Of a stretch of DNA of 64,000 bases, positions 1-7,335 are shown piece after piece. The notes under the pieces were generated by a model, which was not told the DNA's origin, searched no databases, and was given only the letters and a program-made list of their open reading frames with translations. Positions within the stretch are counted from its first letter, which is position 1. Each line of letters starts with the position of its first letter. Position numbers and translations under genes: made by a program. Source of the DNA: Dehalococcoidia bacterium (GTDB lineage: Bacteria > Chloroflexota > Dehalococcoidia > GIF9 > AB-539-J10); contig JALNYR010000001.1 in NCBI GenBank assembly GCA_023229725.1, positions 1 through 64,000 of the forward strand, given 5' to 3'.

Positions 1-140
1 TTTTCCAGCGTCTCTGGCGCGAGATCGCTCGCGTCATAATTCGTATCGAACGGTTCCCCGCCCGACTCATCGCTTTCGTCATTGGACGACCACAAAGCCG
101 TCGCGATATATTGCACAACGAATGGGTGTTTGGCGTCCAT
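1..140 (-). CDS. Conserved phage-type hypothetical protein, N-terminal part (cut by window edge)
   Basis: An ATG at 140 on the minus strand, preceded by AGAGAGGGA, opens a frame that stays open to base 1. The 46 visible residues begin MDAKHPFVVQYIATALWSS and continue with a Ser/Asp/Glu-rich stretch ending DLAPETLE. From memory this start resembles small proteins seen often in phages and prophages (TALWSSNDES-type), with no known function. The C-terminus lies outside the window. It is first in a run of AT-richer leftward genes. The identity rests on the motif alone; the coding call is fairly safe because the frame is open and the ribosome site is good. Confidence 0.6.
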   Translation of the reverse strand, partial: MDAKHPFVVQYIATALWSSNDESDESGGEPFDTNYDASDLAPETLE

Positions 141-188
141 GGTCCCTCTCTTTTCTCTCGCACTAGTTCAGACGCTATCAGCGTCGGT

Positions 189-596
189 TTATTCAAAGCT
201 CCGATGCGATGTTTCGATAAAATCTCCATACGAGCAGCAACGCCAGCAACCCCGCGCCCAGTCATACATTACCGTCGCCGAATATGTGTCGCCGGTGTTG
301 AGGTAATCGATGCCCCGTTCGCAATAGACGTCGTTTTTAGCGCGGATATACTCCACACCACAAGATCCCCAGGCCTTATCCATGATCTCCAGCGCCGTGC
401 GGATTCTATCCCCCTCTTTGTCGCGGTAGACCGGCAGGAGATCGGCGCCGATCTTTTCCGCATAGATCTCCAGCGCCGGACCGATCTTCTTTGTGTTCGC
501 GAACACCATAGCTTCGTGCATGATCTTTGCGCAATTCTCCTCGTTCGCATTGCGCAATTCTAGCATCGATTCAAGACGCTTGATTGATATCGCCAC
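189..596 (-). CDS. Hypothetical protein, 135 aa
   Basis: I do not recognise this protein. I chose the GTG at 596 because AGAGGG lies just upstream; the longer frame to 659 would run through a perfect hairpin (630-655). The product starts MAISIKRLESMLELRNANEE, is mainly helical in its first half and has scattered Cys near the end (CGVEY, YCERG, CWRCC). The central part repeats a KIGPALEIYAEKIGADLLPVY-type amphipathic pattern. Base composition is more AT-rich than the replication genes to the right, suggesting an early or accessory gene. No catalytic motif is visible. Confidence 0.55.
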   Translation of the reverse strand: MAISIKRLESMLELRNANEENCAKIMHEAMVFANTKKIGPALEIYAEKIGADLLPVYRDKEGDRIRTALEIMDKAWGSCGVEYIRAKNDVYCERGIDYLNTGDTYSATVMYDWARGCWRCCSYGDFIETSHRSFE

Positions 597-629
597 GACG
601 ATCCCTCTGCTTTCGTAATGATCCCGTTC

Positions 630-655
630 CACGGCCCGAGTGAGCTCGGGCCGTG
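630..655. repeat. Perfect 11-bp hairpin between two leftward genes
   Basis: CACGGCCCGAG at 630-640 and its exact reverse complement at 645-655 flank a 4-nt loop. It sits between the end of the 681-965 gene and the start of the 189-596 gene. No T-run follows on either strand, so it is not a classical intrinsic terminator; it may be a factor-dependent terminator or an mRNA processing or stability element. Confidence 0.5.
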
Positions 656-680
656 ACACTGGGCCACTATGAAGGCCTGG

Positions 681-965
681 CTAACGGAATCGATTGACCT
701 CGATAACAAAGCCATCGCTTCGATAGTACAAATTCACGGTCCTTTTTCCACTGAGCTCGGGAAACTCGCGCCGATCTGCGGCCGTGACGTTGAATCCTTC
801 TACGCTTTCACTGTCACAGATCTGCCGATAGCGATCGGAGAATCCCTCTAAGGCACGCTCGTAAAACGCTACCACGTAAAGCATTTCGCCCTCGAATTTG
901 CCAGGGTTTGAAATGGTGCCGCGCTCCGTGATAGTATACGTGTCAACGATTTCTTGCCTGGTCAT
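681..965 (-). CDS. Hypothetical small protein, 94 aa
   Basis: The ATG at 965 has AGTGAGGG seven bases upstream, so I prefer it to the longer frame to 1094. The product (MTRQEIVDTYTITERGTI start) alternates beta-like segments (MLYVVAFYERAL, RTVNLYYRSDGFVIEV) and looks like a small alpha/beta protein. No family is recognised. Neighbours on both sides are similar small leftward genes separated by strong hairpins, which suggests separately processed early transcripts. Confidence 0.55.
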   Translation of the reverse strand: MTRQEIVDTYTITERGTISNPGKFEGEMLYVVAFYERALEGFSDRYRQICDSESVEGFNVTAADRREFPELSGKRTVNLYYRSDGFVIEVNRFR

Positions 966-1001
966 AATATCCCTCACTTCCCTTTCACGATCCCGAGTCA
1001 A

Positions 1002-1025
1002 GCTCGGAGCTGCGCAGCTCCGAGC
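1002..1025. repeat. Perfect 24-bp palindrome between small leftward genes
   Basis: Bases 1002-1013 are the exact reverse complement of 1014-1025 (GCTCGGAGCTGC and its complement), giving a 12-bp arm palindrome. Like the hairpin at 630-655 it lies in a short gap between AT-richer leftward genes and lacks a T-run. The core GAGCTCGGAGCT reappears near 1675, at the far edge of the non-coding region. Confidence 0.5.
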
Positions 1026-1045
1026 CTCAGTCGAAAGCGCGAAAG

Positions 1046-1297
1046 CTAATCGACCGCGATCCATGGAGTGTGTTCGCGCATGAAAGCGCGGCACGATTCC
1101 ACGTTATCCTGATACGCTTCCGGAATCTCGTGTAGCTCGTAAGAGCCGAAAAAGCCTGCCGTGAATCCGATAAGGAAGTTATTCGAGCGACGCCCGAGCT
1201 TGCTGCAGGCCTTGCTATAGGACGTTGTTTCGTATGCATTGGCGAAATTCCCGTGGTCGTATCCACGGCTTATCGCTTCCTTATCCCTGAGTCTCAT
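1046..1297 (-). CDS. Hypothetical small protein, 83 aa
   Basis: The ATG at 1297 (MRLRDKEAISRGYDHGNFAN start) is preceded by GAAAGGAG about ten bases upstream; the longer frame to 1354 crosses a likely promoter. The product has a hydrophobic central stretch (NNFLIGFTAGFFGSYELHEI) and ends in FMREHTPWIAVD. No family is recognised. It is the first gene leftward of the AT-rich non-coding region and probably the first gene of its transcript. Confidence 0.55.
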   Translation of the reverse strand: MRLRDKEAISRGYDHGNFANAYETTSYSKACSKLGRRSNNFLIGFTAGFFGSYELHEIPEAYQDNVESCRAFMREHTPWIAVD

Positions 1298-1773
1298 TAG
1301 CCTATCGCTCCTTTCTATCACAGGTATAAACGCCAGACTTTCAGGTATATTCAAAGAAAAGATAGCCTGTAAGTCTTTTGTTCATTCTGTATGTCTCTTG
1401 ACTCTCACTAGTATATACGATTCACACCATAGGTATATTCACTTTTTCTTTAGGGTATGCACGATTGTTTGGTATAGTATATGCTATTATTCTATAGCCT
1501 GTATGCCAACGGTGTGCTCATACATATAACTACAAATAACGTGGTATGTATCTACATGTATGACATATGTGTCAAGGTACACCTATCACATACGTGTAAG
1601 TACACATGACACAATAGGTGTAAGGTGTAACCATTGGTATGCGCATGGTGTACCTTGTACACCTATGCGGTTTTGAGCTCGGAGCTGTAGGGGTATCGAT
1701 AGGTGTGGAGACACCGGGCCGTGCCCGAGTTCACTGCGCCAGGGCCGCAGGCGAGCGAAGCGAGCTTGTGGCC
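1298..1773. other. AT-rich non-coding region with repeated AGGTGTA heptamers; candidate origin or control region
   Basis: About 475 bases with no convincing gene, clearly AT-richer than the rest of the window. The heptamer AGGTGTA occurs at 1616-1622 and 1623-1629 in tandem and inverted (TACACCT) at 1578-1584 and 1658-1664. An imperfect inverted repeat spans about 1642-1669. The hexamer GGTATA/GGTATG recurs across 1321-1640. An AT-rich stretch with short direct and inverted repeats beside a replication operon fits a replication origin with iteron-like sites or a multi-operator regulatory region. The rightmost 100 bases regain high GC and contain an imperfect hairpin after the stop at 1774. 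Confidence 0.45.
1325..1354 (-). promoter_or_regulatory. Candidate sigma70-like promoter, leftward
   Basis: Read on the minus strand, TTGAAT (1354-1349) is followed after 18 bases by TTTATA (1330-1325), about 30 bases before the ATG at 1297. It lies at the inner edge of the AT-rich region and is well placed to drive the small leftward genes. Weak matches of this kind are common in AT-rich DNA, so confidence is modest. Confidence 0.35.
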
Positions 1774-2529
1774 CTACCCGAGGATCTTGTACCGAACGAG
1801 CTGCGCGGCCTGGGCGACGGCATAGCCGGCGAGGCTGGCTTTCTTGACGATCGCCTTGACGCGGCCGTCGCGGCTGTCGATGAGCTGGCCAGGCGCGAGC
1901 TCGAGCTCTTGTCCTCGCGCTGCCGCGAGCTCGTCGGCGGCCTGGACCCAGGCCCGCGCCGCGAGGACCCGGTAGACGACCGTGCCCGATGAGAGGCCGG
2001 CGACGGGGCCCGGATCGTTCGTCTCGACGAAGGAGTAGAGCTCGAGGGCACCGCCCGCTCGCTTGCAGAGCTCGATAAAGGCTTCGCGCCCAAGGGCCTC
2101 GAACCGGAGCACCGCGGCCCACCAGTCGACGCCTGAGAGCTTGCTCACCGGGAGCTTCACGGCCGGCGCGAGCTGCTCGAGCTGCAGCGCGGCCTCGTTC
2201 ACGAGCCGCAGGCCGGCCCAGAGCTGCAGCGCGGGCGAGGCCTGCCGCCCAATGTCGAGGCGCTTCTGCGCGGCCGGCGAGATGTACCAGAAGAAGCCAG
2301 GCTGCCCGGTGTGGAGCACGCCCAGCACGGCGGCGAGCTCGATGGGGATCCCTCCGCGCTCGCTCCGGAGATCCTTCCCGTACCGGCCGAGGTAGTCCTG
2401 CGCGCGGACGAGCAGGCCCTCGACCGAGAGGAGGCCAGCGGCCTCGCGCGCCTCCTCAACCGTCAGGTGAGCCGCGGTAGCGACATGTTGCTCGCGGTCG
2501 CGCGAGCCTTCTCGAAGAGCGCCTTGCAT
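1774..2529 (-). CDS. Hypothetical protein at the end of the replication operon, 251 aa
   Basis: No family is recognised. The ATG at 2529, inside the 3' end of the upstream gene, is preceded by AAAGGA and gives a 60-base overlap; a shorter non-ATG start is possible near 2460, where the preceding gene stops. The product is Ala/Leu-rich and largely helical (LTVEEAREAAGLLSVEGLLV, ALQLEQLAPAVKLP) with one aromatic segment (GQPGFFWYISPAAQKRLDIG). It ends QAAQLVRYKILG. It is last of the leftward set and borders the AT-rich region, so a role near the origin is possible but unproven. Confidence 0.5.
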   Translation of the reverse strand: MQGALREGSRDREQHVATAAHLTVEEAREAAGLLSVEGLLVRAQDYLGRYGKDLRSERGGIPIELAAVLGVLHTGQPGFFWYISPAAQKRLDIGRQASPALQLWAGLRLVNEAALQLEQLAPAVKLPVSKLSGVDWWAAVLRFEALGREAFIELCKRAGGALELYSFVETNDPGPVAGLSSGTVVYRVLAARAWVQAADELAAARGQELELAPGQLIDSRDGRVKAIVKKASLAGYAVAQAAQLVRYKILG

Positions 2530-2843
2530 ACGCTGTTGATCCTTTCCTTCGACTGCCCGAGGGCGCGGGCCATCTCGGGCACGGTGTCGGGCCCATCCGG
2601 GTGCTGCTTCACCCAGACCCACATGCAGGAGTTCGCCGCGGGGTCCTGCACGCCCCAGGCGCAGTACCCGCCGCGACCGAGCGGACAGTCGACGGGCGGC
2701 CGTCGCGCCGGCCAGACGAAGTCGGCGAGGCAGCGGTACCGGCCCACGAAGTCGGCGACGAGCTCGGAAAACGGGTCGTCAGGCGGCGTGTGCGGCTGGT
2801 GGCCCCACGGAACCGGGAGCCGCAGGGTCTGCCGCTTGGTCAT
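2463..2843 (-). CDS. Sigma-region-4-like helix-turn-helix protein, 126 aa
   Basis: Start ATG at 2843 overlaps the stop of the RHH gene (ATGA). The last third reads TVPEMARALGQSKERINSVC and continues KALFEKAR, the layout of a sigma-70 region 4 helix-turn-helix (compare IGRALGVSRERVRQIE followed by a short basic helix). The middle carries five Cys (YRCL, VDCPLG, GYCAWG, NSCMW, and one in the HTH), which could bind a metal. It is too short to be a whole sigma factor. Likely a DNA-binding regulator of phage transcription; the exact target is unknown. Confidence 0.6.
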   Translation of the reverse strand: MTKRQTLRLPVPWGHQPHTPPDDPFSELVADFVGRYRCLADFVWPARRPPVDCPLGRGGYCAWGVQDPAANSCMWVWVKQHPDGPDTVPEMARALGQSKERINSVCKALFEKARATASNMSLPRLT

Positions 2844-3181
2844 ACGGGCGTATGGCCCTTCTCGCGGCTCATCTCCTCGTAGACCTCGTTCGCGACGCCT
2901 GCGAGCTTCGAGCCCAGCTTGCGAAAGAAGCGGTCGAGGAACTCGCCCTTCGCCGAGATGAACGCCGAGTGGTACGCGGCCTCGCTCATCTTCCCCGCCG
3001 GCTTCTCCGTGATGAAGAGGCCGCGCACGAGGAGGTCCTTCAAGGCCTCGGCCACGCTCGAGTACGTGCCCGCGGAGCCGTCGATGTAGGCCTGCACCCG
3101 GAGACGCAGGTCCTCGGGCAACTTCGCGCCGACGAGCCGGTTCACCTTGAGCTCGCGGCGTGTCCTGAAACTGGGTGCCAT
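2840..3181 (-). CDS. Ribbon-helix-helix-like DNA-binding protein, 113 aa
   Basis: ATG at 3181. Residues about 13-55 read NRLVGAKLPEDLRLRVQAYI then a loop and YSSVAEALKDLLVRGL, the pattern of a ribbon-helix-helix fold: a short beta strand with LPEDL, helix, turn with Ser, and a second helix ending in LLxxGL. The C-terminal half is helical. Such proteins act as dimeric repressors or CopG/Arc-type regulators. It is co-transcribed with the sigma-4-like HTH protein through a 4-base overlap, so the pair is probably the regulatory end of the replication operon. Confidence 0.6.
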   Translation of the reverse strand: MAPSFRTRRELKVNRLVGAKLPEDLRLRVQAYIDGSAGTYSSVAEALKDLLVRGLFITEKPAGKMSEAAYHSAFISAKGEFLDRFFRKLGSKLAGVANEVYEEMSREKGHTPV

Positions 3182-3245
3182 GTGGGAGAGCGTAGGCGCG
3201 GCATGCGAGGGGCGTCAACCTATATTGCCGCGCCAGGAGCGTCGA

Positions 3246-3572
3246 TTATACGCGGGCGGGGTACTCAGCGCGGATGGCCTGCACACGGTCGGTGGGATCG
3301 CGGGTCACGACGAGGCCACAGGTCCCGCAGATGAAGTAGCGCTTCATCGTGAGGAGGCCCACCGTGCAGCGGGGGCACGTCTTCGTCAACCGGGCCTTAT
3401 CCAGTAGCTCGTCGCGGCACTCCTCGCAGAGCCCGTGCTCGATGTAGGCGTGAATGTTGTCCGCTTCGCCCTCACAGGCCGCGCACTCGCCCACGAACTT
3501 GCCGTGGTCTATCGGCGACCGCGCGACCTCGCGGCGGCGGATGTCGACGTTTTCTTTCCAGTTCATCTCCAT
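3246..3572 (-). CDS. Zinc-ribbon protein, 108 aa
   Basis: The start at 3572 follows the polymerase stop by four bases (ATG at 3566 is an alternative). Four CxxC knuckles are visible: CAAC, CEEC, CPRC and CGTC; the last pair (CPRCTVGLLTMKRYFICGTCG) makes a compact rubredoxin-like ribbon. The rest is charged. The protein probably binds one or two zinc ions and may bind DNA or a protein partner. Its position directly after the UDG-polymerase gene suggests an accessory role in replication or transcription. No specific function can be given. Confidence 0.65.
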   Translation of the reverse strand: MEMNWKENVDIRRREVARSPIDHGKFVGECAACEGEADNIHAYIEHGLCEECRDELLDKARLTKTCPRCTVGLLTMKRYFICGTCGLVVTRDPTDRVQAIRAEYPARV

Positions 3573-3576
3573 GACC

Positions 3577-6500
3577 CTACTTCAGCTCCTTCCATGTCCT
3601 TGCGACGCCGCCAGCGGAGCCGCCGTCTGAAAGAATCCTCACTCCGTTGAACATTCCACCCATCTCTCGCTCCATGAGCGCGTTGTGATCATCTGCCTCG
3701 TTCTCCGCGCACTCGAGGAGAAGCTGGTCGTGCGCATCCATGACCCAAAGCGCGTCGGGGCTCTTCTGCTTATTGATGCGGAGCATAGCGGCCATGACCA
3801 ATTCACGCGCCGTGCATTGCACTGGCGCATTGAAACAGAACCGCCGGTCGATATGGTCTTTATCCCGCAATGGAAAGTGAATCTCGCGCCCGGTCACGTA
3901 GCCGTTGCGCAGGATACCATTGCGCATAGCGCGTCGGTAACCCTCTTCAAGCCAGAGAAACAGCTCGGCCCAGTCAGCATGAATATCGTCGAGAATACGC
4001 TGGCTCTCAGCGAGCAGCTCGTCGCTCATGCGCTTGTAATCCGATAGGGCCTGCGGCAATCGATTCTTCTCGATCTGTGAGAGCATGACAGGCAAGAGCA
4101 TGTACTTCGAGGCGCCGTAGATGGGACCGAAGTTCGCGCGCTTCGCGAGGTTACGCTTCTTCTTCTGCACCTTCGGATCGAGCTGCGTGAACTCGGGCCA
4201 GCACCGGATGGCCCGCTGCTGGTGGATGTCCCACTGCGTGCGGCCCTCATCAAAGTCGTTGATCTGCGCGACCATGCGCTTGTCCTGCGAGAGCGCAGCC
4301 GCGACGCGGATCTCGATCATCGAGAAGTCGCGGCCGACGAGGCGCCGGCCAGGCGGCGCGGCGAAGATGTCGATCGTGTCCTTCTCGGGGTTCTGCGGGT
4401 TCCACTTCTCCTCGCCCTCGGAGCCGCCAGCCCAGCGGGCGTTCGGCGTGCGGGTCGTCTTGAACGAACCGTGGGCTCGCCCGTCCGGCCCGATGGGCAA
4501 CGTGTGGAGCAGCCAATCGCGGCGATAGGCCGCCGAGCCCCACGCCTGCCACGCCCTGATCATCGGGTGCCACGAGAGGTGGTAGAGCGCCTCCTCGTTC
4601 GTGAGGTAGCCGTTCTCGCCCGGCACGTTGACCGGGAGTCCCAGCCACTTCGGCGAGTGGATGACGATGCCCATCTGCTGCCCGCTCTCGAGGTTCAGGA
4701 GCGGCTGCATGACGGCCTTCTGCAGCCGACCGAGCGCCGAGCGGATGACGGCGCACGCGCGGCCCGCGGCCTGCCGAGCGGCTGCGTTCTGGTCACGCGC
4801 CGCGAGCGCGGCTCGCGCCTCGGGCGACGTGAGCGCGGTGACAGCCACGCCCTTCGACTTCGCCTCCTTCTGGAACGGCTTGAGGTCGACCGGGCCGGCC
4901 GGGTCGAGCGGCATCCAAGGCGCCCAGCCACAGGCAGCCGGCTCGAGCACCTCGCGGAGCTTCGCCGCGCTCTCGGCGATGTCGTCCACGAGCTTCGGCT
5001 GGAGCAGGCGCCCAGCGACCAGATCGCAGATGTCGGCGAGCACTGGAATATTCGGGAGCGGCGCGTCGCCAGAGGCCAGAGCCTTCTCAATGTCGCCGAC
5101 CTTCACGTTCGCCCACTGGAGGACGCCGGCCTGGTCAATGTACTCGAGCGTCTCCACCTGCCGCGCCGCGGCTCCGGTCAGCTCGTAGACCTGGGCCTCG
5201 AGCTCCGCGGCCTCGCCCGCGTACTTGTCGACGTACTGCTGCCAACGGTGCCGGTCGATCCCGATGCCGTTGCGGCTCATCGCGAGCGCCACGTCGGTGC
5301 CGTCGCGGTCCATCTCATAGGTCGCCCACAGGCCGCGCGTGCGCAGGTCGGCCTCGAGCCGGGGCCGCACCCTCGCGGTCGCGAGGACGTCGTTGCCGTT
5401 GTACGTGCCGAGCACCTCGAGCGGCGCCTGCCACTCCTTCTTGAACTCCTTCTTCCATGCGGGGAGGTCCAGGTACTCGGCGGCGACGTAGCCAAGGTCG
5501 TGCGCGACGCCGCGAAGGTGCAGCACGTGGTGCATGACCATCGTGTCTTCGACGACGCCGCGGACCGGGAAGCCGTGGCTCTCGAGGACGGCCATGTCGT
5601 ATTGCTTGTTGTGGAACTCCTTCACGACCCGCTCGGCTGCGAGGAGGTCGCGCAGGAGAGCGCGGCACTCGAGCCACGAGCGCTCGCCGTAGTGCTGCTG
5701 CCACTCCCCATCCTTGAACGGCCACCACGCCGTGAGGTCTTCGTCGCCCAGGCCCAAGAGCCGCAACGGGTCGCGCCACCGGCCCGGCTTGCCCTCGGGC
5801 ACCGTCTCGACGTCACCTGTGACGCGGCCCGCGGCTCGCCAGCGGGCGCACAGCTCGGCCGTGCGCTCGACACTCGGACAAGCCTCGACAGGCGACGGCC
5901 ACGCCCGCGGCGCCCCCTCCTGCAGCCAGCGCCAGGCCTTCGCCAAGTCCTTCTTCAAGACGGGCGCAGTGAAGCCGCCCTCGGAGCGCAGGATGGCCGC
6001 GGGGTGCTCGGCGCCGACGAGCCACGCGGCCCACGGCTGGAAGCCATCGGGGTCGTCGGGATGCACCTCGGTCGCGACGCCGCAGAACCTGTTGACTGTG
6101 CCGCGGTAGCCGCCGACGGTCGCGGACTCGTCGTTGAGGAGCGAGCGGATGGCCTCGCCCCCGAGCGCGACGATGACCCGCGGCTTCCAGGCCTCGAGCG
6201 CGCGAAGGAGCATCGGACGACACGCGGTGCGCGCCTCGGCCTTCGCGGCTTTCTCCGCGGTCGAGCTCGCCGGCCACTCGCCGCCGTAGCACGAGATGGC
6301 GTTCAGGATGAGCGTCGTCTCCTGGGGGATGCCGAGCGTCTTGCAGATGGCCCAGAGGAGCCGGCCAGAAGCGCCCACGAAGGGGCGCCCGGCCTTCGCC
6401 TCCTCGGTCCACGGCTGCTCGCCCACGAAACACAGGCCCGAGAAGCCCTGCATGGGAAAGTAGCCCTGGACGCAGACCTTGCCGCGCTTGTCGGCGAGCG

Positions 6501-6606
6501 GGCAAGCGCTGCACTGCGGGTCGCCGGGCACCTCCCAGAACGCGGGGCCCGCCGGCGCAGCCGGCTGATCTTCAGGAGGCGAGAGTTGGATGATGTCGGC
6601 TGACAT
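3577..6606 (-). CDS. Fusion of family-4-type uracil-DNA glycosylase and family A DNA polymerase with 3'-5' exonuclease, 1009 aa
   Basis: Start ATG 6606 lies one base after the stop of the HD gene. Residues about 25-230 form a uracil-DNA-glycosylase domain: Fe-S cysteines C32, C35, C106, C129, the loop GEQPWTEEAKAGRPFVG (62-78) and HPAAILR with H201. Residues about 260-430 are a DEDDy exonuclease: D265xE267, N333/D337, Y402xxxD406. Polymerase motif A is RDFSMIEIR (D760), motif B KKKRNLAKRANFGPIYG (815-831) and motif C DAHDQLLLE (957-965). All key residues are present, so glycosylase, proofreading and synthesis all look active. The 5'-nuclease domain of cellular Pol I is absent, as is usual for phage enzymes. 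It should replicate the phage DNA and may remove or sense uracil at the fork. The domain calls are strong; the glycosylase activity is inferred. Confidence 0.93.
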   Translation of the reverse strand: MSADIIQLSPPEDQPAAPAGPAFWEVPGDPQCSACPLADKRGKVCVQGYFPMQGFSGLCFVGEQPWTEEAKAGRPFVGASGRLLWAICKTLGIPQETTLILNAISCYGGEWPASSTAEKAAKAEARTACRPMLLRALEAWKPRVIVALGGEAIRSLLNDESATVGGYRGTVNRFCGVATEVHPDDPDGFQPWAAWLVGAEHPAAILRSEGGFTAPVLKKDLAKAWRWLQEGAPRAWPSPVEACPSVERTAELCARWRAAGRVTGDVETVPEGKPGRWRDPLRLLGLGDEDLTAWWPFKDGEWQQHYGERSWLECRALLRDLLAAERVVKEFHNKQYDMAVLESHGFPVRGVVEDTMVMHHVLHLRGVAHDLGYVAAEYLDLPAWKKEFKKEWQAPLEVLGTYNGNDVLATARVRPRLEADLRTRGLWATYEMDRDGTDVALAMSRNGIGIDRHRWQQYVDKYAGEAAELEAQVYELTGAAARQVETLEYIDQAGVLQWANVKVGDIEKALASGDAPLPNIPVLADICDLVAGRLLQPKLVDDIAESAAKLREVLEPAACGWAPWMPLDPAGPVDLKPFQKEAKSKGVAVTALTSPEARAALAARDQNAAARQAAGRACAVIRSALGRLQKAVMQPLLNLESGQQMGIVIHSPKWLGLPVNVPGENGYLTNEEALYHLSWHPMIRAWQAWGSAAYRRDWLLHTLPIGPDGRAHGSFKTTRTPNARWAGGSEGEEKWNPQNPEKDTIDIFAAPPGRRLVGRDFSMIEIRVAAALSQDKRMVAQINDFDEGRTQWDIHQQRAIRCWPEFTQLDPKVQKKKRNLAKRANFGPIYGASKYMLLPVMLSQIEKNRLPQALSDYKRMSDELLAESQRILDDIHADWAELFLWLEEGYRRAMRNGILRNGYVTGREIHFPLRDKDHIDRRFCFNAPVQCTARELVMAAMLRINKQKSPDALWVMDAHDQLLLECAENEADDHNALMEREMGGMFNGVRILSDGGSAGGVARTWKELK

Positions 6607-6607
6607 C

Positions 6608-7189
6608 TCACAGGACCCCAACGCCCAGCTCGGCGGCTCGCCGCAAGAACCTGTGCTCCGCGACGGTGGGCGGCAGCGGCACGACGTGAGCGAACAGCGG
6701 CTCACAACCGAGGCGCTGCGTCCAGTGCTCGACGGGCTCGCCGATGAAGAGGTCGCGCGCCTCGGTCGAGAGCAGGACCTTGTCGGCGTACCAGACGTCG
6801 GCGGGCACCGGCAGCTCGAGCCCGAACTTCGCCGCGACGGCGGCCATGAGCCGCTCCTCGAGGACTGTGAGCGCGTCGCCGGCCCCGAGCTGCTTGAGCG
6901 TTTCCTTCACAGGCGAGGGGATGTCGCCCATGTACGCCTCGTGGGCGTCGTGGAGGAGGCCCCAGAGCGCGTGCTCGGGGAGGCAGTTCTCGGAGACGAG
7001 AACAGAGTGCTGGGCCACGGAGTAGTGGCTCAGCGTGTGACCGTGAAACCGGCAGATGTTCCCGAGCGCATGCGCGACCTCTCGAATCGAGATCTGCTCG
7101 GGCCGTGGGTGGAGCAGCCAGAACTTCTCATGGCTGTAGGTCTGTATCCAGTCGCCCTGCACCGCGAACTCCATCTCAAGCTGTCTCAT
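6608..7189 (-). CDS. HD-domain phosphohydrolase (YfbR-like nucleotidase type)
   Basis: The ATG at 7189 has GAGGTGAGGG upstream; a GTG at 7198 is the alternative. The protein (193 aa) carries the HD metal-binding set: AQHSVLVSE (H61), ALWGLLHDAHEAYMGDIPSP (H80-D81, then D89). Phage proteins of this type resemble 5'-deoxynucleotidases (YfbR/YqeH-like HD family) that dephosphorylate dNMPs. Lying between the SSB-like gene and the DNA polymerase, and near thyX, it probably tunes nucleotide pools. The next gene starts one base after its stop. The substrate is inferred. Confidence 0.85.
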   Translation of the reverse strand: MRQLEMEFAVQGDWIQTYSHEKFWLLHPRPEQISIREVAHALGNICRFHGHTLSHYSVAQHSVLVSENCLPEHALWGLLHDAHEAYMGDIPSPVKETLKQLGAGDALTVLEERLMAAVAAKFGLELPVPADVWYADKVLLSTEARDLFIGEPVEHWTQRLGCEPLFAHVVPLPPTVAEHRFLRRAAELGVGVL

Positions 7190-7202
7190 CGCCCTCACCT
7201 CG

Positions 7203-7271
7203 GTCGGGAGCCCGGAGTCGAACCGGCGTCGAAGGCCTTACTCCTCGACGAGCCCACGCTTCTGCTCCCGA
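7203..7271 (-). tRNA. tRNA-like element, probably degenerate or non-canonical
   Basis: On the minus strand, TCGGGAG (7271-7265) pairs perfectly over 7 bp with CTCCCGA (7210-7204), like an acceptor stem. Before the 3' strand lies a T-arm-like sequence GCCGG-TTCGACT-CCGGG with the invariant TTCGA loop (four of five stem pairs). Spacing of 68 nt is near tRNA size. The middle has a CGTCGA/TCGACG stem with a 7-nt loop, but lacks the U33 expected before an anticodon, and no clear D-arm or encoded CCA is seen. It may be a tRNA remnant, tRNA mimic or attachment-site relic. It sits between a terminator and the HD gene. Confidence 0.3.
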
Positions 7272-7298
7272 AAAGCCGCGCCCCGTGTGGGGCGCGGC
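7271..7298 (-). terminator. Intrinsic terminator, leftward
   Basis: GCCGCGCCCC (7275-7284) pairs perfectly with GGGGCGCGGC (7289-7298) around a GTGT loop. On the minus strand the stem is followed by TTTTC. It lies 38 bases after the stop of the SSB-like gene and just before the tRNA-like element, so it should end or attenuate transcription of the upstream half of the leftward operon. Confidence 0.75.
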
Positions 7299-7335
7299 AC
7301 ACCCCGGAATCCGAACCGAACAGAGCCGAACCGAG

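Noticed and set aside
1639..1992. 117-aa plus-strand frame reading out of the AT-rich region
   Set aside because: Mostly antisense to the end of the 1774-2529 gene, with no ribosome site and shadow-like composition.
4222..6603. 793-aa open frame on the plus strand
   Set aside because: Exact antisense shadow of the UDG-polymerase gene, which has full domain motifs; the shadow is Arg/Val/Leu/Asp-rich low-complexity, as GC-rich antisense frames are.
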